64,000 nucleotides of DNA from Aselliscus stoliczkanus (GCA_033961575.1 CM066736.1:7411501-7475500); one strand, 5' to 3'. Counted from the first letter of the stretch, positions 1 through 11,132 are shown. The notes: generated by a model not told the origin, from the sequence alone. Made by a program: numbers and translations.

Positions 1-737
1 AGGTTCCGCCTGGGTCACCAATGACCACACATGTGACAGTTATAGGACTCTCACTCACTCGCCCCTTTCTTGGTTCTACCTAGGGTATCTCCCGTTAGAA
101 AGGCAGAAGGTCACCTCCTCAGTGGTGTCTCCCTGTGTGAGATCAGGTGACTACATAGAAGGCTTAGTGACAACCTGCTGTTCATCATGAGCTGTCAGTG
201 GGGCCCTCCACAAGGGTTGCGTGGATCTCACCTTGCTGAGTCCCCTCACGTCCCCAGGAGGTGCATATTAGTATCCTCATTTTACAGAGGAGGAAACAGG
301 GTCAGAGAAGTGACTGAAGGTACTGCCCCCTCCACCCTATGCCACCCCCCAAGCAAATAGGGAATCCAGAATGAAGGGTTTGCCCGTTTCTGAAGCCGGT
401 GCCCGAAGCCATTATGTTTACGCCACCTGTGGGAACAGAACTGCGGCCGGTGATACAGCAGCAGCTTTCCGCCTCTTGTGTTTATATTTTCTATTCTACA
501 TGGCACTTTAAAAAAAAAATTGCTCTTATGATGTTGGAGTCATTGCTCACTGGGACAAAAACCAATGGCTCTTAATTTCTGGTCCGGAAATGACTCATAT
601 CTGATTACGCGAAGTCTTCCAAAGCTCTTCTTGTCTGCTTGCTGGCTTTGGCTTTCCTGGGCCAGGACTGCGTCTGCGAAGAGATCCGATGGCCCTGGCG
701 TCAGGTGATGGGGGTCTGTCTCTCTCCTTTCCTGCAG
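1..737. other. ACAD10 intron segment
   Basis: No exon is visible here. The preceding ACAD10 exon must lie upstream of the window, because the exon at 738 starts with the last two bases of a split codon. A short MIR-like stretch in antisense (about 250-330, with the typical 'cattttacagaggaggaaac' wording) is the only recognisable repeat. Confidence 0.5.
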
Positions 738-896
738 GGATCCTGGATCCTCGCTGCCAACTCTGTGTGTTTATGGGGAAAACAGACCCACATGCCCCAC
801 GCCACCGGCAGCAGTCCATACTCTTGGTTCCCATGGATTCCCCGGGGATAAAAGTCATCCGGCCTCTGACGGAGTATGGGCCGGAGGGTGCACCAG
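738..896 (+). CDS. ACAD10: ACAD10 exon (dehydrogenase middle domain)
   Basis: The acceptor is cctgcag|GG and the donor is CCAG|gttagc. The 159 nt give 2 + 52 codons + 1 and read [10 protein letters not shown]...[11 protein letters not shown]. The split codons at both ends join correctly with the neighbouring exons (G codon on each side). Confidence 0.9.
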
Positions 897-2373
897 GTTA
901 GCGCTGAGCCGCTCCCCTCTGTGGGTCTGAGCCTGGGAAACACATCAGGACACGACACCTCTCAGGGCACAATGAAGTTCGGAGGGCCACATGCTCCTGC
1001 ATGTCTTTTCCATCCGTGAATATCAACCACCTCTCAGACAGGCACATATACTTTGTTTGTTCTCTTCTAAACTCAGAAGATAAGCCAGAATCTGTGAGAT
1101 AAGAAGGCCACACAGGACAGAGGCAGGAAGTACACTCAAAACCTTCTCTTCTAGAGCCTGGTGGCCAGCCGATCTCCACGCCTGGAGGTCCTCGTGGGCT
1201 CTTCTGTTTGCTGACGGTGTTAACTGTCAGTGTTTCCACGGATCACTGCATCGTTAGAGCTGCATACTACTAGGGAGTTTCAGCTTACGGTACAGTCGTT
1301 ATGTTTTGGAAGAGCAATGGCAAACTATTGGGTTGTCGGAAAAGTCATGATGCATTTTTGCAAGGCAAAACAGAAAAAATACATCATGACTTTTGCGACA
1401 ACCCAATATTTGCCATTGTAAATCACTGATTTATTTTCCATCTTTGATAGGCTCCTTCATGTCCTCCCCACCAGTCTATTAATACTTAGAAGGTTGAGTA
1501 AAAGGCAGGAATATTCCAGCAGGTGACCTGAACTGAGGCAAGGAATAAACGCCACCCCCCCCCCCCAGGAAACAGGTGGATGGATGGCTCAGGAGGGACC
1601 ATTTGGGTCTTTCAGGTGGCCATGGTGAAGTCCTGTTTGAGCAGGTGCGCGTGCCCAAGGAGAACATGGTCCTTGCCGAGGCTTTGAGATCGCCCAGGGC
1701 CGACTGGCGCCCGGCAGGATCCACCACTGCATGCGGCTGATTGGGTACTCGGAGAGGGCCCTGGCACTCATGAAGGCCCGCGTGAGTGCTTCCCCTTGGC
1801 CCGATCTCACCCAGAGCCACCCGGCTGCCTTGCTATCGGACCTCAGGTCCTAACTTTTCTGAGAGCCAACTGAGCAGGTGAAGCAAGGTGTCCTTGCCCC
1901 GAAGCTGTGTCCCTGCCTTTGCTCTTTGCATCTGCTACTTTGCTTAGGTTTGAAGTTCAGAGCAGAACAGGCCTCACTCTGTCAAGGAGACCAGGAGAAA
2001 AAGGCCGGGCAGCAGAGGGTAAGGGCCCAAGGTCCAAAGGGTCACGGGCTGCAGAGTGATGTTCCTGTTACTACCCCATGTTTAAAAATCAGATACCAGG
2101 AAAAACCCATGTTGGTGGCTTTTGTCCCTGGGGTTCCAGCATCTGGCCCTATACCACCACCCTCCCTGTGTATGTCCAGAAAACTTGATTCTGCTATAAC
2201 CCCTCAAACGTTAGAAGCCCAAGCAAAGGAGAGCTATCACTGGTATTGATTTTACAAAGATGAAGCAAATCCTTGAGACCAAACCAGTGTCTCACAGGAA
2301 ACTATAACACAAGGAACAGGCCCATGCGTTTAGATTAATGAGAAAAGCTTTTGTGATTTGCAAACGTGAAAGA

Positions 2374-2423
<50 letters not shown>

Positions 2424-5400
2424 GAGAGACAGAGAGAGAGACAGAGACAGAGAGAAAGAGAAAGATTTTACAGCCTTTTGAGTTGAGACTGATCAGTTAT
2501 TTTGGGGGGCTCAGTGTGGTATGTCAGCCCCGTCCCACCCTGGAACTCAGACTGGCCTTTCCGCAGAGCAATCTGCCCCCACGTGTCACAAGTCCTCAAG
2601 AGGGGCAGAGCGCTGACATGGCAGCTCCACTCATAGGACTTGGTCGCAAGGGAGTAATTAGGAGTCTCTAAAAGATTGGATAGTAGGAGGTTCACCTCAG
2701 CACTGATTATAATAGCAAAGTGTTGGGAACAGCCTGTCAGGCTAATAATCAGAACCTGGTCAGAGGAACCCTGGTACAGGCGTGCAGTGAAATTCCAAAG
2801 CAATGCTGTCGGAATCTGCTTCTTAACATAGACGGATGGTCACTGTTTACTCTGAAAGGAAAAACAAAGCGGCTACAAAGTATGTGGAGTATGACTCCGT
2901 TTTTATAAAGACTGCGTGTGTATGTAGATGCATACAAAAATTCTAGAAGGATAGCCAGCAGATAGATATCCTCTGTAAGTAACTAGATGATGAGGATACC
3001 AAGTGTTTCTATTTTTCTTTTTGTCTGAAAATTTATACTTTTTCTACCATGAGATATACAGAGGGTGCCAAAAATATGTATACACATTTTAAGAAAGAAA
3101 AATTGTATGAAGGGCCGGCCGAGTGGCGCATTGGTTAAGAGCTGGTTTTGGGATGCCAGCGGCCCCGGTTCGGATCCCACATATGAGGGCCAATGACACT
3201 GCCCTCTACAGCTAACAACAGCTCCACGTGGAGCTGGGCTGTGCAAGCCCCAGCGACGATGTAGGCTGCAGCCCCTGCTGCAGTGGGCTGCCATAGGCTA
3301 CAGTGAGTGGCCGGCAGTCAGCGTGAGCTGCCAATAGCTGCAGTGAGCGACCATCCAGAGGCCGGTGACCGATCTGCCTCATCCGGGAAGAGCACAATGA
3401 CAATACCAACATGGGCCAGTGAAGCAACATCCTCCGCAACTAGACTGAAGAACAAAAAAGACGGCAACTTGTCTGTTCCCCTTCCCCAATTCCCCAACGC
3501 TGTTCCCCTCCCCCAATTCCCCAATAAAATCTTTTAAAAAAAAGCAAAAAACTGTATTAAAATCGGAATACTCAATATATACCGATAACAAAAGATGCAT
3601 ACAAGTCACATTTGGCTTCTGCAATTACAGGAGGTGCTCAAAGTGGTTCCCATCAGTGTCCAGACACTTCTGATGATGGCAAACTACTGCTTGAGCAACG
3701 TTGACCAAAGTGTCCACTTGCATACATTTTTTTTTGTCACCCCCAGTATTTGTGTAGTAATCATTTTTAGTTAAAACAAAATTAAGGGAGAAAACGAAAT
3801 GAAAAAAAGCTAAAACAAAACAAGGGAAAAAAAGAATCCCTTGTAGCCTTTTCTGATTGCTCATGACTTTCAAAGACATTAACAGCTGCCCACAATGGGG
3901 CTCTGACACCCAGACCTTGCTCCCTAGGGCGCCCTGGGGCGTAAAGCCAGGCCTTGGCAGCAGAGGGCGCCCTCTCCCCGCGTGTGTCATGTGCCCACAG
4001 TCGCCGCTAATTCCGCGTTGCCCTGGGTGAGAGGCTGGCTAAGACCTAGAAGTACTGTTCCTGCCTGACAGCCCAGAAGGAGCTGAACTGCGGAAGTGAA
4101 GGGATTCCTGCAAGTACCCTGTGCAGCCACCACGCTGACCAGCTCTGCTGTGCACGTGACTGTCCGCGTCTGGACCTTCTCCCTGGAGACGGCTGGGAAA
4201 CCTGCAGATGCCGGCACATTCCGCTCCCTGCCCTCTCCTGCTCTCTCTGGTGTGGCCCCCTCCACCTCCTCTGCAGAGCACCAGCCCATGTCTAAGCCGT
4301 GTGTCCTGTGTCCACAGGTGAAGTCCCATGTGGCCTTCGGGAAGCCCCAGGTGGAGCAGTGCACGCGCCTGGCAGACATCGCCCAGTCCCACGTGGAGAC
4401 TGAGCAGACCCGGCTGTTGGTGCTAAAAGCTGCCCACATCATGGACGTGGCAGGAAATAAGGTAGGAGGCCAAGGGGACTCACAGATGGCCGGTCCTGAG
4501 GTCCCCTGAGGGAACCCATCCCGTGAATCTACACTGACCCTTCCACATTCAGCATGGAGAAAGAGCTTGGCTTCTTGGCATTAATAACTTTGCTTCAACT
4601 CTGCTTGGAACTATTTGGGCAGCTTTTTAAAAATGGAAAAGTCACACCAAAAGCAGACTGAACTCTGTTTCACTGACCTGGTGAGCTTCTGGGTGCAAGA
4701 TAGTGGGCCTGACAGGGTCATGGTCCCTTGGCCTCAGCACGCCTGGGTCTGGACTACTGGGCCCTGGAGTTTGCAGGCATCAGGCAAACTAAGAAGCAGC
4801 ACAGCGATTCGCCAAAAGAGCGACTTTATTTTTAGGCGTGATGATATTCTTTAAACAGCTCTTTCCGAGTGCCTCCAGTGGCCAGCCAGGCGTGATGCCC
4901 ATGTTGACCCTTGCCTTCCTCAGCTCTCCATGGGGCAGCCTTCACCCTTTAGCCAAAGGGCTTCAGTAACGGGGGGGGGGGTGACCCAGGCTCCAATTTC
5001 CAGTTCTTTAGCACTCTAGTACTGGACATGGAGGCTCTCAGGGACCTGGCTTCAATGCCCCAACCCAGGGCAGATTCTTGCAGCCTGGTTCTCCAGAGCC
5101 CTGGCTGGCCTTGGTCCACTGTTGGGCTGGAGACGCAGGAGCTGGCTGTGACCGCGATCGAAGCACAAGCCACAGCCCACTCTGCCTTCTGTGTGCTGGC
5201 GATGCTCCCATCACCTGGGGCAACGGCGTCTGTGTGCCTGAGTCTGTTCCTTGACCAGGCACTTGCCCAAATCTCACCACAGCCCTAGTCACCCTCACAA
5301 TCACCACCACTGTACCCACCATGACCCCAGGGGCTGGGCACATGCCATGCACCAGGCAGGGGCTGCCTCACAGAGCTTGTGGTCCAGTCGGACCTCAGGT

Positions 5401-6286
5401 CTCTCTTCTGAGCGCTTATTTCTGTCCCTCCCGTGAAACTGATTGCTCTTCCAAGCATTCTGCCCTTAGCTCTACTCTTCTAACCTTGTCTCTCCCTCTT
5501 CCTTGCAGGCTGCAGCTTTGGATATTGCCATGATTAAAATGGTGGCCCCGTCCATGGCCCACAGAGTGATTGATCATGCTATTCGGGTGAGCACAGACTG
5601 AACTGCTGGTCCTCTGACATTTCCAACACATGCAGAACTCCCTTGCCTTCAGCTGCCCTGCCTTCCGTAAACTCTGACAGCGCCCTTTGTCACCCTCTCA
5701 CCACACATATCATTTCCCTTTTCCTCCTTGGGACAACACTACAAAGAAGGCCACTTTCCTACTCCCATTTTGAATGTAAGAAAACATTGGCACAGACAAG
5801 TGGAGTGACTTGTCCAAGGTCACTCAGCTTGCAGCAGCCGATCCTGGATTTATGGGAACTTGGTCCTTATTACACTGGAGCCCCACCTCCTACCCATGCA
5901 GAGCTCCTCCTTCCCAAATCTTACCACCTGGCCCCAACACACAGATTTCCCGGTGGCAGAAGTCACCCAGCAGTGTGTCCCCTGCCGAACTCTTCCAGAA
6001 TACTAGTCATCACACCAGTTGGGGGCCGCCCTGGAAGGACAGCTGTTCTGAGCCATTCTGCACAGGCCTTGTTCCTGGGAGTGCCGGGGGGGCCCTTGCC
6101 GATGAGGTTCACCCCGGGCTCCTCCCCTCCCGCCCTGTCTGCCAGGCCTTCGGAGCAGCAGGGCTGAGCAGTGACTACCCACTGGTGCAGTTTTTCGCCT
6201 GGGCCAGAGCACTGTGCTTTGCTGCCGGCCCCGATGAGGTGCACTGGGCGGCCGTGGCCAAGAAGGAGTTCAAGCAGCGTGTTTAG
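738..6286 (+). CDS. ACAD10: ACAD10 3' end: acyl-CoA dehydrogenase family member 10, five last coding exons, one frameshifted
   Basis: ACAD10 is a mitochondrial protein combining HAD-like, APH kinase-like and acyl-CoA dehydrogenase domains; with ACAD11 it is linked to breakdown of 4-hydroxy acids. The window holds only the C-terminal half of the dehydrogenase domain. Exons are 738-896, 1616-1781, 4318-4461, 5509-5586 and 6146-6286. Readable blocks include [61 protein letters not shown] and [13 protein letters not shown], and the last exon ends ...EFKQRV-stop. All splice sites are AG/GT and all phases agree except in exon 1616-1781. That exon is 166 nt where phase and homology need 173, losing the residues between NMVL and GFEIAQ. 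Read through, it stops at 1738-1740, upstream of three further junctions. Downstream exons look well kept, so the indel is either recent or an assembly error. Synteny with ALDH2 supports the identity. Confidence 0.9.
1328..1406. mobile_element. 79-bp mariner-type MITE, copy 1
   Basis: A near-perfect inverted repeat begins TTGGGTTGTCGGAAAAGTCA and ends in its complement (...ACAACCCAA), with TA on both sides (1326-1327, 1407-1408). That is the signature of a non-autonomous Tc1/mariner element. Copies of equal length lie at 14432-14510 and 34299-34377. Confidence 0.85.
1554..1566 (+). repeat. poly(C) run
   Basis: A C-rich homopolymer lies about 50 bp upstream of the frameshifted ACAD10 exon. 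Such runs are prone to read errors, so local sequence quality may be reduced. Confidence 0.8.
1616..1781 (+). CDS. ACAD10: ACAD10 exon with 7-nt deletion
   Basis: The acceptor is tttcag|GTGGCC and the donor is GCCCGC|gtgagt. The first part reads [19 protein letters not shown] in one frame. From about 1676 the family sequence ([20 protein letters not shown]...ALALMKAR) continues in another frame. The exon is 7 nt shorter than its phase requires. The frame entering the exon reaches TGA at 1738-1740. Confidence 0.85.
1880..2360. other. ACAD10 intron, no feature seen
   Basis: Intron sequence between exons 1616-1781 and 4318-4461 with no recognisable repeat or exon. Confidence 0.4.
2369..2464 (+). 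repeat. (GA)n microsatellite
   Basis: About 95 bp of GA dinucleotides with CA and AA interruptions, in an ACAD10 intron. Confidence 0.95.
2650..3050 (+). mobile_element. old L1 3' end relic
   Basis: The wording resembles the 3' end of old mammalian L1 elements (a '...tttctatttttctttttgtctg' stretch followed by a 'ttttctaccatgaga' end). It is diverged and no reading frame survives. Confidence 0.4.
3059..3746. mobile_element. Tc1/mariner-type non-autonomous element, split by a SINE
   Basis: The left end is CAGAGGGTGCCAAAAA and the right end is TTTTTGTCACCCCCAG, an imperfect inverted pair flanked by TA (3057-3058, 3747-3748). After removing the SINE at 3112-3545 about 250 bp remain. No transposase frame is intact. 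Confidence 0.65.
3112..3545 (+). mobile_element. composite T+ SINE (long form)
   Basis: It has a tRNA-like head (GGGCCGGCCGAGTGGCGCA), a GC-rich core with one copy of a ~20-bp GGCAGYCAGCGTGAG repeat, a pyrimidine-rich end 'cccaattccccaataaaatc' and an A tail. It is inserted in the mariner-type element, with a rough duplication of aaaaa(t/c)tgtat around it. The AATAAA puts it in the T+ class of SINEs. Confidence 0.85.
4318..4461 (+). CDS. ACAD10: ACAD10 exon
   Basis: The acceptor is tccacag|GTG and the donor is AATAAG|gtagga. The 48 whole codons run from [14 protein letters not shown] to [11 protein letters not shown], a conserved helical part of the dehydrogenase C-terminal domain. The frame is open. 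Confidence 0.9.
4971..4981 (+). repeat. poly(G) run
   Basis: Eleven consecutive G in an ACAD10 intron. The exact length is doubtful in any assembly. Confidence 0.9.
5509..5586 (+). CDS. ACAD10: ACAD10 exon
   Basis: The acceptor is ccttgcag|GCT and the donor is ATTCGG|gtgagc. The 26 codons read [20 protein letters not shown] and then IDHAIR. The frame is open and in phase with both neighbours. Confidence 0.9.
5690..5880 (-). mobile_element. MIR (antisense)
   Basis: Antisense MIR wording (cccattttgaatgtaag..., gtgacttgtccaaggtcact) lies in the last ACAD10 intron. This is an ancient mammalian SINE. Confidence 0.6.
6146..6286 (+). CDS. ACAD10: ACAD10 terminal coding exon
   Basis: The acceptor is tctgccag|GCC. 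The 46 codons plus TAG (6284-6286) read from [20 protein letters not shown] to [10 protein letters not shown]. The length and the end match the human protein as I remember it. Confidence 0.9.
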   Translation, partial: AFGAAGLSSDYPLVQFFAWARALCFAAGPDEVHWAAVAKKEFKQRV

Positions 6287-6911
6287 AACAGCAGGACTAG
6301 GAGTCAGAACGCCCTGCCCAGCCCAACATGCCACGCGATGCACGTTGGAAGGCCTGGCATGTGTGGGACAATCACTGTGCACACAGCTCCTCTGGGTCCC
6401 CACAGAAGACATTTCTGTGAGAAGCTGTATGTGTGCTGTTTCAGGCCAGGAGAAGGGTGGCAGCTGAGAGGTGCGTGGGTTTCGGGACACAGCCTGGAGA
6501 GCTGGAGCTCAGCTGGAGCTCAGCCTCCACCCGGGGCGGGCAGCCCATGCCCCGCCTCCCGCTGGCTGTGGGAATCGGAACAAGTATTGGCGGCCCTGCT
6601 AGGTGAGTGCTCGCTCCTGCTACCGGGCGTCCTGCTCTGCGGGCGTCGTCCGCAGCAAGCCAAGGGGCAGGCACAAGGGGTTGCATCTAAAGACAGGCCG
6701 AGTGCTCCTGGGAAAGTGAACCGAGAATCAGGAAGCCACTGCCATCTGATTTTCTTTGTTTGAATGTCTACGACACAGAACACTAATTCGGTGTTATTTT
6801 GGAAAGGGGCTTTGGGAACACAAAAGACGAAGAAAATACATCTCAGAGACTTTGGGACTGTCGCTATCATACAGAAGGCATTAAGAATAAAGGTCCACGC
6901 TTCAGTCCCTC
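6287..6911 (+). other. ACAD10: ACAD10 3' UTR
   Basis: Unique sequence follows the stop codon and runs to a canonical AATAAA at 6886-6891, so the UTR is about 620 nt if cleavage is 15-25 nt further on. No repeat was recognised inside. Confidence 0.6.
6886..6891 (+). terminator. ACAD10 polyadenylation signal AATAAA
   Basis: This is the first canonical hexamer downstream of the ACAD10 stop, about 600 nt away, in non-repetitive sequence. Confidence 0.6.
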
Positions 6912-7950
6912 TGTCTTAGTGTGTCAGTTGCCTCCTGAAACTTGTGTTTACACGGGTCCCTGTCCAGGGCAACAGCCCATACATGATGGGGGCACTGACG
7001 CAGTGACCCCTGGCAGGTCCCTAATCAGCCATCTCACCACTGCTCACGTGACTGTCACCAACAGACCACAAGGGTGCCTGCAGCCTCCACACTCCATCTG
7101 CTGTGTAGTCAGGCGTGGGGCAAGGACACGTGGCAGACAGTATTCCATTACAGTGCAGAGAGCTGTGTCCTCTGGGAGGGGAGGGGAAATGCTCACCTAC
7201 TTGAGGTCTGAGTCCTTCCAGAAATGGGTACCCTGTAAGCCAGGTGGCATGCAGCGATAAGCCACCAGCTGTTAGGACCCAGTCCACTAATCTCCTAATC
7301 CACGGTGTGGCCAACCAGATGGGCAGGGGCTGTTCCCTCATCTGCTGCGTTGCACACTTGACCTCCTCAAGGCAGCTGCTTTGCCTGAGTGTGCCCACTT
7401 GCTTCAGCCCGGGCCCTGCACCTTCAGGGTACCGGACAGTCCTGAGGGGCTTGTGAAGGGCTCCCCACCTATTCTCACCCCTGCGGTGGGGGAGGGCAGG
7501 CCCTCTTCAGCCACACTGCTCATTGCTCACGACAGGTAAAGTGAAATGCAAACCCCCAAACTAACTGCTGTCACAACACCAGCTACACAGGTGAACAACA
7601 TTCGGCCAAATCTGTCAGGGTTCTAGCAGCCAAAGCCCTTGCTTACGGCCTCTGGAGGGAGGAGGCTGTTTTTAAAAAGAAAGTGCCTTGGCCAGTGGCC
7701 TGACATCACATGACCCTCAGAATTTCCCTTGTGGCCTCTGAGGTTAATCTTGCACAACTAGTTCACAAGCTTGTGCAGCTGCAAGGATGAAAATAGAAGC
7801 CAAGCTGCAGGGTGGACCCCATGTCTTCCTCAGATCCTCTGCTGCGAAGCTGGGAGGTGCTCGGGCAGGACAGGGAATGCTGCCTGAAGAATGAAGTCGC
7901 GGAGATGCACCCTCCACAGCCCCTCGTCCAGGGTCCCCAATTCTGTCATA
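6912..7950. other. intergenic, nothing recognised
   Basis: Sequence between the end of ACAD10 and an L2-like relic. I see no exon, repeat family or regulatory motif that I can support. Confidence 0.4.
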
Positions 7951-8420
7951 TCATTCCACTCACCAACTGCCCCCCAACTCTGGGCCTGGCACTGTTCTTG
8001 GCCCTGGGGGATGTGCAGGGGAAACAAAACAGGCCAAGCTGCAATTCTCAGGGAGCTCCCATCTTGAGTGGGGGAGGGTGGTGAGTGTCGGGGCCCAACT
8101 CCTGCTAGGCGCTGCTGCCATGTTGGGGAGCTGAGGGCTCTCTCCAGAAGAGGCGTTAGAGCCACACCGACATGCCAAGAATGGGCAAGAGTGCTCCAGA
8201 AGAAGGAGCAGCAAATGCCGAGGCCCTGGGAGGGGAAAGGGTAACCCATATCTTTGGGGTGCCAATCGTGTGGGGCATTCATCATGAGTTTGGTATTGAT
8301 TTGAAATGTGCCAAAATAGTTTAGGTAGTGGGGTGACTGGACTTGATTTGAGTTTTTAAAAAGATCTTCAAAGTTCACCAGGACCAAGAAGGAATAAAAG
8401 AAGATTAGAGCTGGTTCCAA
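7950..8420 (+). mobile_element. L2-like relic
   Basis: Phrases typical of L2 3' regions occur in order: 'cctggcactgttcttggccctgg', 'agggagctcccatct', 'ggcaagagtgctcc', 'gcaaatgccgaggccctgg' and 'ggtattgatttgaaatg'. The long open frame on the other strand is incidental. Confidence 0.5.
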
Positions 8421-8519
8421 GTTCCCTAACACTGCTGAAGGCTCCAAAAGAACCATTGTAACATTAAAGGGGGTGGGGGGGAAGGCCTTAAGATACAAAC
8501 AATACAAAGGAATCAAAGA

Positions 8520-10152
8520 ATAAAGGAATGTAACCTGGCCCTAATCTGATTTTTCCCCTCCTTCAGGAAACAGCTGCCACTCCTGGCTGGCCAGGGACGT
8601 CCTCAGCATTGCGCTACTCTGCAGTGGAAGTCAGTGTGTGGTTGTGGGTGCACGCTTGTGCATGAGTAAGCTTGGTGTGGTAATGATCGTGCCTGACCAG
8701 TTTAATCTGTGGAACACTTAATATCCCGCCACCATCTCTACATACATGGCTGGACCTGCCTGCTTATTAGTTGTCTTGGGGAAGAGAAGCAAATGTGATC
8801 ATAATATATGAATGCTTCTTTTCTTTCAGCAACGTTCTATCCCAAAGCAGCGGAACGCGCATTCCTCTGCCATTCTCGGCAAGCATCGGGGGCTGGATTT
8901 CTGTAGGGCTGAGCCCTCCTCAGTCACAGTCACAGGTGCACAGGCTCCCACCAAGGATGCCAACCCTGGCCGGGGCTTTCATCCCTTCCCACTCTCCCTC
9001 CTCTTTCCCGTGCAGCAAATTGTGGTCTTGGCATCCCCAAGCGGCCCGTGTTCCCCCAAGCCCTGATTTCAGGTACTGTCAGGTAATTCCAGAATAACCC
9101 TATAGAGCCAGCAAGAAAGAGACTGAATTCCAACTTCAGTTGGAACTGCCCCTGGGTGGGGCCTCTTTAAGACAGCAGCTGGGGTGCTGCTGAAAGACCC
9201 TACTCCCCTCCAGTGTTCTCTGCCACATATGCCTATCTGAGAATCCCCTGTGCTTGCCTAGAGTTGGCCCCTGTCTGTCACCACCCAGACTTTCGGAGTT
9301 GCCCAGGGACACCTTGGGGAGGCCACGGCCATGTTGCAGCTTCCCTGTCTGCAGTCACAGCGACATGTGGCCCAGGCCCAGGGCTGAAGCATTCATTGAT
9401 CATCCCTGAGATATCTGGGTCCATATTTACTGCCCTCAACAGTGCCACGTGGCTACAGACTTATTCCCTCCATGGATGTCACCAGCTGTGAGCGTTAAGA
9501 GTAGACAGATGGAGGAGTCCTAGGTTCCCGCAACCCGGACTCCGAACCTGTGACCGTCTGTTGGACAAGTGCCCTGGGAGCAGAGTTTTTTTTTTCCATC
9601 GAGATGGCTGAGTAGAGAAATGGCTTTGGGGAAGTCACAATCATATCAGCATTAGATAACCAATAAATAACATAGCAGTAAAGACAAAGATGAAGACAGA
9701 TACTAGTTAAAGCAGTAAGGCCAGACAGTAAGTAGTCAGTGATGTGCGACTGCAATAGGGAAGAGGACCCGGTGTGAACGGACCTCAACTTCCATTTGTA
9801 CAGGGGCATTCTAGAGGAGAAGGAGCCATCAGGGAGGATGAATGGTGGGGGCCTGCAGGGAATTTTCTGCTAAATTTACAGATTGCTGGATGCGGGCCTG
9901 TCCGTGTGAAACCCATCTGGGTGCGCTAACTGGCTCTTATTGAAGTTCGGGTCCTAGCCTCCCACAGAGATGGGGGAAAAAGGTGTTGGCTGGAACAAAC
10001 AGCAGCTGCCCTTGGCAGCCTTGAGTTTTCTCAGGCAGGCACTTCACTGGGGCCAGGGTCATTCTAGGGACGTGGCCTTGAGCTGTTAGCAACTATGCTA
10101 GTGTTTGTTTAAGTCTGTTGATGGAGTGGGGGGTGGACTGACTAATTTGTGC
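8520..10152. other. intergenic, possible old LTR relic at 9500-10090
   Basis: No gene was recognised. The part from about 9500 to 10090 has the look of a retroviral LTR or leader relic, but I cannot name a family or define ends. The remainder is featureless to me. Confidence 0.25.
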
Positions 10153-10171
10153 TGAGAGTCTGCAGTTTTCA

Positions 10172-10272
10172 CAGATTTTTTTTTTTTTTTTTTGAGGTCA
10201 GTGTCACTGGCCCTCATTTGTGGGACCCAAACTGGGGCCACTGGTTTCCCAACGTGCCACTCGGCTGGCCCT
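10172..10272 (-). mobile_element. short tRNA-derived SINE
   Basis: Minus-strand short form: T-run at left, then 'gaggtcagtgtcactggccc' and head complement 'cactcggctggccc'. The exact TSD TGAGAGTCTGCAGTTTTCA lies at 10153-10171 and 10273-10291. Confidence 0.9.
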
Positions 10273-10329
10273 TGAGAGTCTGCAGTTTTCATAGGCAAAG
10301 GCTAACGCCTAATCAAGAAGAAAGCTTAG

Positions 10330-10496
10330 GGCCGGCCGAGTGGCTCAGTTGGTTAAGAGTTCGCTTGAGAGTGTGAGCTGAGCTCTGAGCAACAGCAGTT
10401 CGAGGCCAGCCCGAGCTGAGTTGCCGTTGAACTGCCAACAGGTGGTAGGATGGTTCAGCTAAAAAAAAAAAAAATAATAATAATAATTAAAAAAAA
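10330..10496 (+). mobile_element. tRNA-derived SINE, 'GAGCTCTGAGCAACAG' type
   Basis: The head GGCCGGCCGAGTGGCTCAGT is followed by a body 'agctgagctctgagcaacag' and 'ggtaggatggttcagct', then an A/AAT tail. The TSD AAGAAGAAAGCTTAG lies at 10315-10329 and 10497-10511. Confidence 0.9.
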
Positions 10497-10534
10497 AAGA
10501 AGAAAGCTTAGAGAAGCCTTACCTAGTTTTGTCA

Positions 10535-10780
10535 GAGAGAATCTTTGTCAGCCATGCCTCTAGATGCCTGTGACCCTGGGTTTGAATCCTGGCTCCATGA
10601 CAGGCTAGCTGGGCAATGGTGGGAAGCGGTTTTGCATCTCGTAGAGCTGGGTTTCTCATTTAGAAAATGGAGAGAACAGCACTCTCCTTCCATGATTGTC
10701 GGGCGACTAAATGAGATGACTCACGGTTGTAAGAAGCCTGCAGGACATGCCAGTTTTTCACATGTGGGTGGGGTCCGCAG
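10535..10780 (+). mobile_element. MIR (sense)
   Basis: Sense MIR wording ('gggtttgaatcctggctcca', 'gggtttctcatttagaaaatgg', 'aaatgagatgact') in intergenic sequence. Confidence 0.55.
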
Positions 10781-10879
10781 GGGGCTAAAGAGGAGATACA
10801 GGCCCCTGGGGGCTTCAATCAGGGCCTGGGACCCAGTGGGACCAGCTAAGACGGCAACCGTCTCCCACTGTAATGAGCA

Positions 10880-11015
10880 AAGGAATTAACCTGGGGTGAT
10901 CACTTTGTAAGGTACATAAATGTCTAATCACTATGTTGTACATCTGGAACTAATATAATATAGTATGTCAACTGCAATTGGAAAATAAATTGATTTAAAA
11001 ACATTAATCTGGGGA
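10880..11015 (+). mobile_element. L1 3' terminal fragment
   Basis: Contains 'aatcactatgttgtacatct' and 'ggaactaatataatatagta', the usual 3' end of a mammalian L1, ending in an AT-rich tail. Confidence 0.6.
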
Positions 11016-11039
11016 ACTGATTAAAATGCAGGGTGTGTT

Positions 11040-11132
11040 GGGCCGGCCGAGTGGCGCGGTGGTTAAGAGCTGGCTTGGGAGGCCAGCGGCCCCGGTTCGG
11101 TCCCACAGATGAGGGCCAGTGACACTGCCCTC
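11040..11132 (+). mobile_element. short tRNA-derived SINE
   Basis: Plus-strand short form from GGGCCGGCCGAGTGGCGCGG to 'gacactgccctcaaaa'. It is flanked by the repeat AAAATGCAGGGTGTGT. Confidence 0.9.

Noticed and set aside
7830..8516. 228-codon open frame on the minus strand
   Set aside because: It lies in L2-like repeat sequence, has no recognisable domain, and no splice or promoter context.
11040..11132. tRNA-like sequences with A- and B-box resemblance (many places)
   Set aside because: They are SINE heads: each has an A tail, TSDs and linked SINE body, and lacks a full cloverleaf with a usable anticodon arm.
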